Assembly (NCBI GenBank): GCA_003154555.1
Contig: PMDT01000279.1
Span: 6,630-16,225 of the forward strand
Length of the DNA: 9,596 nucleotides
Direction of reading: 5' to 3'
Source of the DNA: Spirochaetaceae bacterium
GTDB lineage: Bacteria; Spirochaetota; Spirochaetia; SZUA-6; Fen-1364
How positions within the stretch are numbered: position 1 is the first letter of the stretch; each line of letters opens with the position of its first letter. This document shows, in pieces, positions 6,900 to 9,596 of the stretch. Under the pieces are notes generated by a model. That model worked only from the letters and a program-made list of their open reading frames with translations. It was not told the DNA's origin and searched no databases. The position numbers were made by a program, and so were the translations under genes.

Positions 6900-8897
6900 C
6901 TACCAGGCCACTTCCGCGAACATCCCCGGGTGGTCCGACGGACCCTCGGGGACATAGCGGGCGTGAAGAACACGCGCGCCGCGCGTGACGAAAATATGAT
7001 CGATGCTGACGGCGGGGTCCGACGCTCCGGGATCCACGATCCGCTGCTGCGCCGTGACCCAGGAGTCGTCCAGGGCAGCGGTGGTCTGCCGGTACTGTTC
7101 GGTCGACGGGTCGAAATTGAAGTCGCCCACCGCGATCGCAAGGGGCGCACCGGCGGCCCCGCGCGTGGCACGGTCGATCACGAGCCGCTGCTGGGGCAGG
7201 GCGCCGTCGTTGTCGAGGTGCGTGACCAGGACGCGCAGGAGCCTGCCGCCCACGTCGACGTCCGCCTCGATGCACGCGGTCTGCTCGCCGCGGGACGGCA
7301 TGAAGAATGTGCGCGGGTTTCGGATCGGGTGCCGCGAGAGAAGCGCGACGCCGAAGGTGCCGCTTTCGGGTGACGGCCCATAGTAGGAGTACAAGCCCAG
7401 GGCATCGGCGAAGTAGCGCACGACATCGGAGTTCCCCCCCGCGATTCGGGCAGTATCCGATTCCGCCAGCCCGATGACATCGGGGTTGAGTCCGCGGATG
7501 ACGTCACGCTGGGCAGCAAAGCTCTTCTGGCCGGTCGCGCTGTAGCCCTGCTGGATATTGTACGTGAGGATGCGAAGACTGTTCCCCGCGGGTGCCGGCA
7601 TCGGCCGCGCGGAGCTCAGCCCCGCGAGCAGGACGGAGGCTCCCGCGACGAACGTCGCTGCGACGAGCCACCCCGGCTGGCTCCTTTGCGCTGGGCCGCG
7701 ATCGGCGGCCGGCCGCGCGACCAGCAGGAGCGCGAGGGCTGCCAGGACGGCGGGGATTGCCATGACGAGCCAGAACTGGTTGCGGAAAATCGGCCCGACA
7801 ACGGGAATGTAATCATATATCGTGGTGAATATCTGGGCGAATGAGAGGAAGAGCAGGAGCAAGGCGCCCAGTCCGAATCCAGTCGTAAACTTTCGCGGCG
7901 AGGGCCGACCGGAAAACAGCGCGTCCGCAATCACCGCAAAGTCCGCGTAGAGCACCGGGTGGAGCGCGAGCATCGCCCAGAAGGCAATCCGGGCCGTGGG
8001 GTTCGGATCAGGGGCATAGAGCGGGTACTGGGTCGCGGCCGTGAAATGCGGCTGCCGCAGCAGCAGCGCAAATGCAAGCCCAACGATGAAGAGCAGGTTC
8101 GCGCAGAGAAGCACGACGGGTGAAAGTCCGCGGCGGAACCCCGGCACGCCAAGCCAGAGACCGAGGAACAGTGCAAGAGCGCCGGCCTCCACCGCGGTCA
8201 CGGCGGTATAGCTCACGTCGCCCCATCGCGCGATCACCGTCGGGCTCGTGAAGCCGAAATAGAGCAGGATGAGGACGCTCGAAAGGCCGAGGCTGAGCCC
8301 GAAGGCCCTCCCGGCTCCCAGGGGCGCAGCTCCCTTGTCGGCCTTCGGGGATTCCGGCGCGGATTCGATCGGCGGCCGGGAAAAGAGGCCCGCCAGCACA
8401 AGGACGAGGCAGACGCCGGCAAGCGCGGCGCCCAAAACAAATGACCAGCCGCCGGTGAGGAGCAGATTGCCGGCATGCAGGCTCCGCAGCAGGATGGACA
8501 GGAGTACCCCGAATCCCGCTGCCGCGGCGTTCAGGCGGATATCGCCCGCCGACTGCCGGACGTGACAGGCAAGGAACACGAGGGAGAGGCCGCTTCCCAC
8601 GCCGGTGGCGAGCATTCGCCATCGCGTATCCAGGGGCAGGCTTATCGCCCAGAACGCGAGGGCAAGCGAGGCGGTGACCGCGGCGAAAGGCCGGCTCGCC
8701 AGGCTTCGAGGAACGATCAGCAGGAGGAAAGGGGAAAGGAGAAAGAGGACGTAGACGATCTCGGGAGGTATGTCGACTCCCAGGAGCCCGAAGGTGTACG
8801 TGGCCTCAATGAACCCGGTGATCAGGCTGAAGAAGACCATGAAGAACAAAGCGTCACGGACACAGCGTACGACCGGGGCGTCGAATGTCTTTCTCAT
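6900..8897 (-). CDS. Polytopic membrane protein with C-terminal EEP phosphatase/nuclease domain (CWH43/PGAP2IP-like)
   Basis: The protein has 665 residues. Residues 1 to about 430 contain roughly 12-13 hydrophobic helices (for example 14-34, 45-65, 147-171, 258-281, 337-360, 373-394, 409-428). Residues 440-665 form an endonuclease/exonuclease/phosphatase (EEP) domain with its metal and catalytic motifs: TYNIQQG (N447), GLAESD (E479), VTHLDND (H560), GDFN (D592, N594), IDH (D633, H634) and SDH (D655, H656). It therefore looks catalytically active, probably as a phosphodiesterase. Which side of the membrane the domain faces depends on the exact helix count. The linker and domain sequence (GNSD, FADALGLYSYYGPS, GTFGVALLSRHPI) recall eukaryotic CWH43/PGAP2IP, which have many membrane helices followed by an EEP-like domain and act in GPI-lipid remodelling. 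This is from memory and is not proof of the same substrate. ATG at 8897 is chosen over 8921 because GGAGG lies 8 bases upstream and the predicted transcription start falls downstream of 8921. The glycoside hydrolase gene follows 49 bases later. Confidence 0.9.
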   Translation of the reverse strand: MRKTFDAPVVRCVRDALFFMVFFSLITGFIEATYTFGLLGVDIPPEIVYVLFLLSPFLLLIVPRSLASRPFAAVTASLALAFWAISLPLDTRWRMLATGVGSGLSLVFLACHVRQSAGDIRLNAAAAGFGVLLSILLRSLHAGNLLLTGGWSFVLGAALAGVCLVLVLAGLFSRPPIESAPESPKADKGAAPLGAGRAFGLSLGLSSVLILLYFGFTSPTVIARWGDVSYTAVTAVEAGALALFLGLWLGVPGFRRGLSPVVLLCANLLFIVGLAFALLLRQPHFTAATQYPLYAPDPNPTARIAFWAMLALHPVLYADFAVIADALFSGRPSPRKFTTGFGLGALLLLFLSFAQIFTTIYDYIPVVGPIFRNQFWLVMAIPAVLAALALLLVARPAADRGPAQRSQPGWLVAATFVAGASVLLAGLSSARPMPAPAGNSLRILTYNIQQGYSATGQKSFAAQRDVIRGLNPDVIGLAESDTARIAGGNSDVVRYFADALGLYSYYGPSPESGTFGVALLSRHPIRNPRTFFMPSRGEQTACIEADVDVGGRLLRVLVTHLDNDGALPQQRLVIDRATRGAAGAPLAIAVGDFNFDPSTEQYRQTTAALDDSWVTAQQRIVDPGASDPAVSIDHIFVTRGARVLHARYVPEGPSDHPGMFAEVAW

Positions 8898-8905
8898 AGG
8901 GCTTT

Positions 8906-8910
8906 CCTCC
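8906..8910 (-). promoter_or_regulatory. Ribosome binding site that sets the membrane EEP start
   Basis: GGAGG on the minus strand, 8 bases before the ATG at 8897. The alternative ATG at 8921 has only TAGG directly against it and lies upstream of the predicted transcription start. Confidence 0.8.
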
Positions 8911-8913
8911 GAA

Positions 8914-8933
8914 TGAGGCATCCTAATGCCTCA
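8914..8933. promoter_or_regulatory. Perfect 8+8 bp inverted repeat over a -10 box, probable repressor operator
   Basis: TGAGGCAT (8914-8921) and ATGCCTCA (8926-8933) are exact reverse complements around the four bases CCTA. The 20-bp site covers the whole predicted -10 box (8920-8925) of the membrane EEP operon and reaches to the predicted transcription start. That is where a dimeric repressor would block RNA polymerase. No regulator gene is present in the window. Confidence 0.55.
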
Positions 8934-8948
8934 GGCGCGCGCTTTCAA
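8920..8948 (-). promoter_or_regulatory. Promoter for the membrane EEP and glycoside hydrolase operon
   Basis: Read on the minus strand, TTGAAA (8943-8948, five of six consensus bases) is followed after exactly 17 bases by TAGGAT (8920-8925, four of six). Transcription would begin near 8913, just ahead of the GGAGG at 8906-8910, giving a leader of about 16 bases. The -10 box lies inside a 20-bp inverted repeat. Confidence 0.5.
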
Positions 8949-8963
8949 TGCCGGCCCTCGCTC

Positions 8964-8993
8964 TTGACGGGCGCGTTTTGGCGGGCGTAGGGT
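8964..8993 (+). promoter_or_regulatory. Weak candidate promoter for the acyltransferase gene
   Basis: TTGACG (8964-8969) and TAGGGT (8988-8993) are 18 bases apart. The -35 is good but the -10 matches consensus at only three of six positions. Transcription would begin almost at the ATG at 9001. It could be chance in GC-rich DNA. Confidence 0.2.
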
Positions 8994-9000
8994 CAGGGAG

Positions 9001-9596
9001 ATGACGACCGACTATTTCCCCGGCGACGTCTACGCCACGGCTGATGGCGTACGGCGCGCCAGAAGCGAATATATTCTCCTCGGTTCACGCTGGAGCGTGT
9101 ATTGCCACTTCTTCGCGACGATACTGCGCAGCCGGGCGCTCGCCCTGGCAGGCCGCTACGACGATGAGGAATGGGCGCGCAGCTCACGTGAAATCATCAC
9201 CAACCTGGAGCGTTGCGGCGCCCGTTTGCTGATAGAGGGCATGGACAGGGTCCGGGGGACGGACGGCCCGATCGTGTTCGTCTCCAATCACATGAGCACG
9301 CTGGAGACACTCGCCCTGCCGGGCCTCATCGTTCCGATGAAACCGGTGACCTATGTCGTGAAGGAGAAGCTCCTCCACGGCTTCTTCTGGGGCCCGATCA
9401 TGCGTTCGCGTAACCCCATTCCCGTGTCCCGCAAGGACCCGCGCGCTGACCTGGAAATCGTTCTCAAGGAAGGCGCCGCGCGACTGGCGGCCGGCATTTC
9501 CATCATCATTTTCCCACAGGGCACGCGCAAGGAAATCTTCCTGCGCGCGGAGCTGAACAGCCTCGGGGCCAAGCTCGCGGCAAAGGCGGGCGTCCA
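9001..9596 (+). CDS. PlsC-type lysophospholipid / 1-acylglycerol-3-phosphate acyltransferase (partial; cut by window edge)
   Basis: The first 198 codons of a membrane-associated acyltransferase that would transfer a fatty acyl group to a lysophospholipid or similar acceptor; the C-terminus lies outside the window. The key blocks are SNHMSTLET (95-103), KEKLLHGFFWGPIMRS (121-136) and FPQGTR (171-176), matching PlsC motifs I to III. The catalytic HX4D motif reads H97-X4-E102, with glutamate for aspartate. The N-terminal ~75 residues have one modest hydrophobic stretch (about 34-50). ATG at 9001 is the only start codon between it and the in-frame stop at 8965-8967. AGGG at 8989-8992 lies 8 bases upstream, and a second GGGAG abuts the ATG. 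The gene is divergent from the membrane EEP operon and shares its 103-base control region. The exact acyl acceptor cannot be told from the fragment. Confidence 0.9.
   Translation, partial: MTTDYFPGDVYATADGVRRARSEYILLGSRWSVYCHFFATILRSRALALAGRYDDEEWARSSREIITNLERCGARLLIEGMDRVRGTDGPIVFVSNHMSTLETLALPGLIVPMKPVTYVVKEKLLHGFFWGPIMRSRNPIPVSRKDPRADLEIVLKEGAARLAAGISIIIFPQGTRKEIFLRAELNSLGAKLAAKAGV

Noticed and set aside
6851..7171. A 107-residue N-terminal extension of the glycoside hydrolase reaching into the membrane EEP gene.
   Set aside because: The extension is Arg/Pro-rich shadow sequence over the EEP active-site codons. A good AAAGGA ribosome binding site precedes the internal ATG at 6850.
8008..8622. 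Open frame of 204 codons on the minus strand within the membrane EEP gene.
   Set aside because: It is in another frame of the same strand as the helix-rich membrane domain. The composition is Arg/Pro/Ala-rich and has no hydrophobic pattern.

Overview
The window is about 9.6 kb of GC-rich bacterial chromosome, densely coded, with seven genes (two cut by the window edges). Nothing in it is phage, transposon, plasmid or CRISPR. The source organism cannot be fixed from these genes. The intergenic DNA is noticeably more AT-rich than the genes only around 2490-2560. A free-living GC-rich Gram-negative, possibly a spirochaete-like lineage, would fit, but that is a weak guess.

Layout. (1) Positions 1-2428, minus strand: a two-gene operon for a heterodimeric ABC exporter. 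The upstream subunit (623-2428) has a degenerate catalytic site. The downstream subunit (1-623, cut by the window edge) is coupled to it by a one-base TGATG overlap. (2) Positions 2429-2557: a divergent regulatory region with a perfect 11+11 bp inverted repeat directly beside a near-consensus promoter. (3) Positions 2558-4663, plus strand: an unrecognised 86-residue protein, apparently read from a leaderless transcript, followed nine bases later by glmS, the glucosamine-6-phosphate synthase that starts amino-sugar, peptidoglycan and LPS precursor synthesis. (4) Positions 4664-4732: a very GC-rich convergent gap with inverted repeats. (5) Positions 4733-8897, minus strand: a two-gene operon. 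The first gene is a polytopic membrane protein with a C-terminal endonuclease/exonuclease/phosphatase (EEP) domain, laid out like the eukaryotic CWH43/PGAP2IP lipid-remodelling proteins. The second is a divergent GH36-like glycoside hydrolase. (6) Positions 8898-9000: a divergent promoter region in which an 8+8 bp inverted repeat lies over the -10 box of the membrane-EEP operon. (7) Position 9001 to the end, plus strand: the start of a PlsC-type acyltransferase.

The right half is the most unusual part. A membrane EEP enzyme, a glycoside hydrolase and, divergently, a phospholipid-type acyltransferase sit together under what looks like a dedicated operator. This suggests processing or remodelling of a glycolipid or lipid-linked glycan, but that is inference from domain content and gene order only. 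The left half is ordinary housekeeping and transport, apart from the small leaderless gene with a palindromic control site ahead of glmS.
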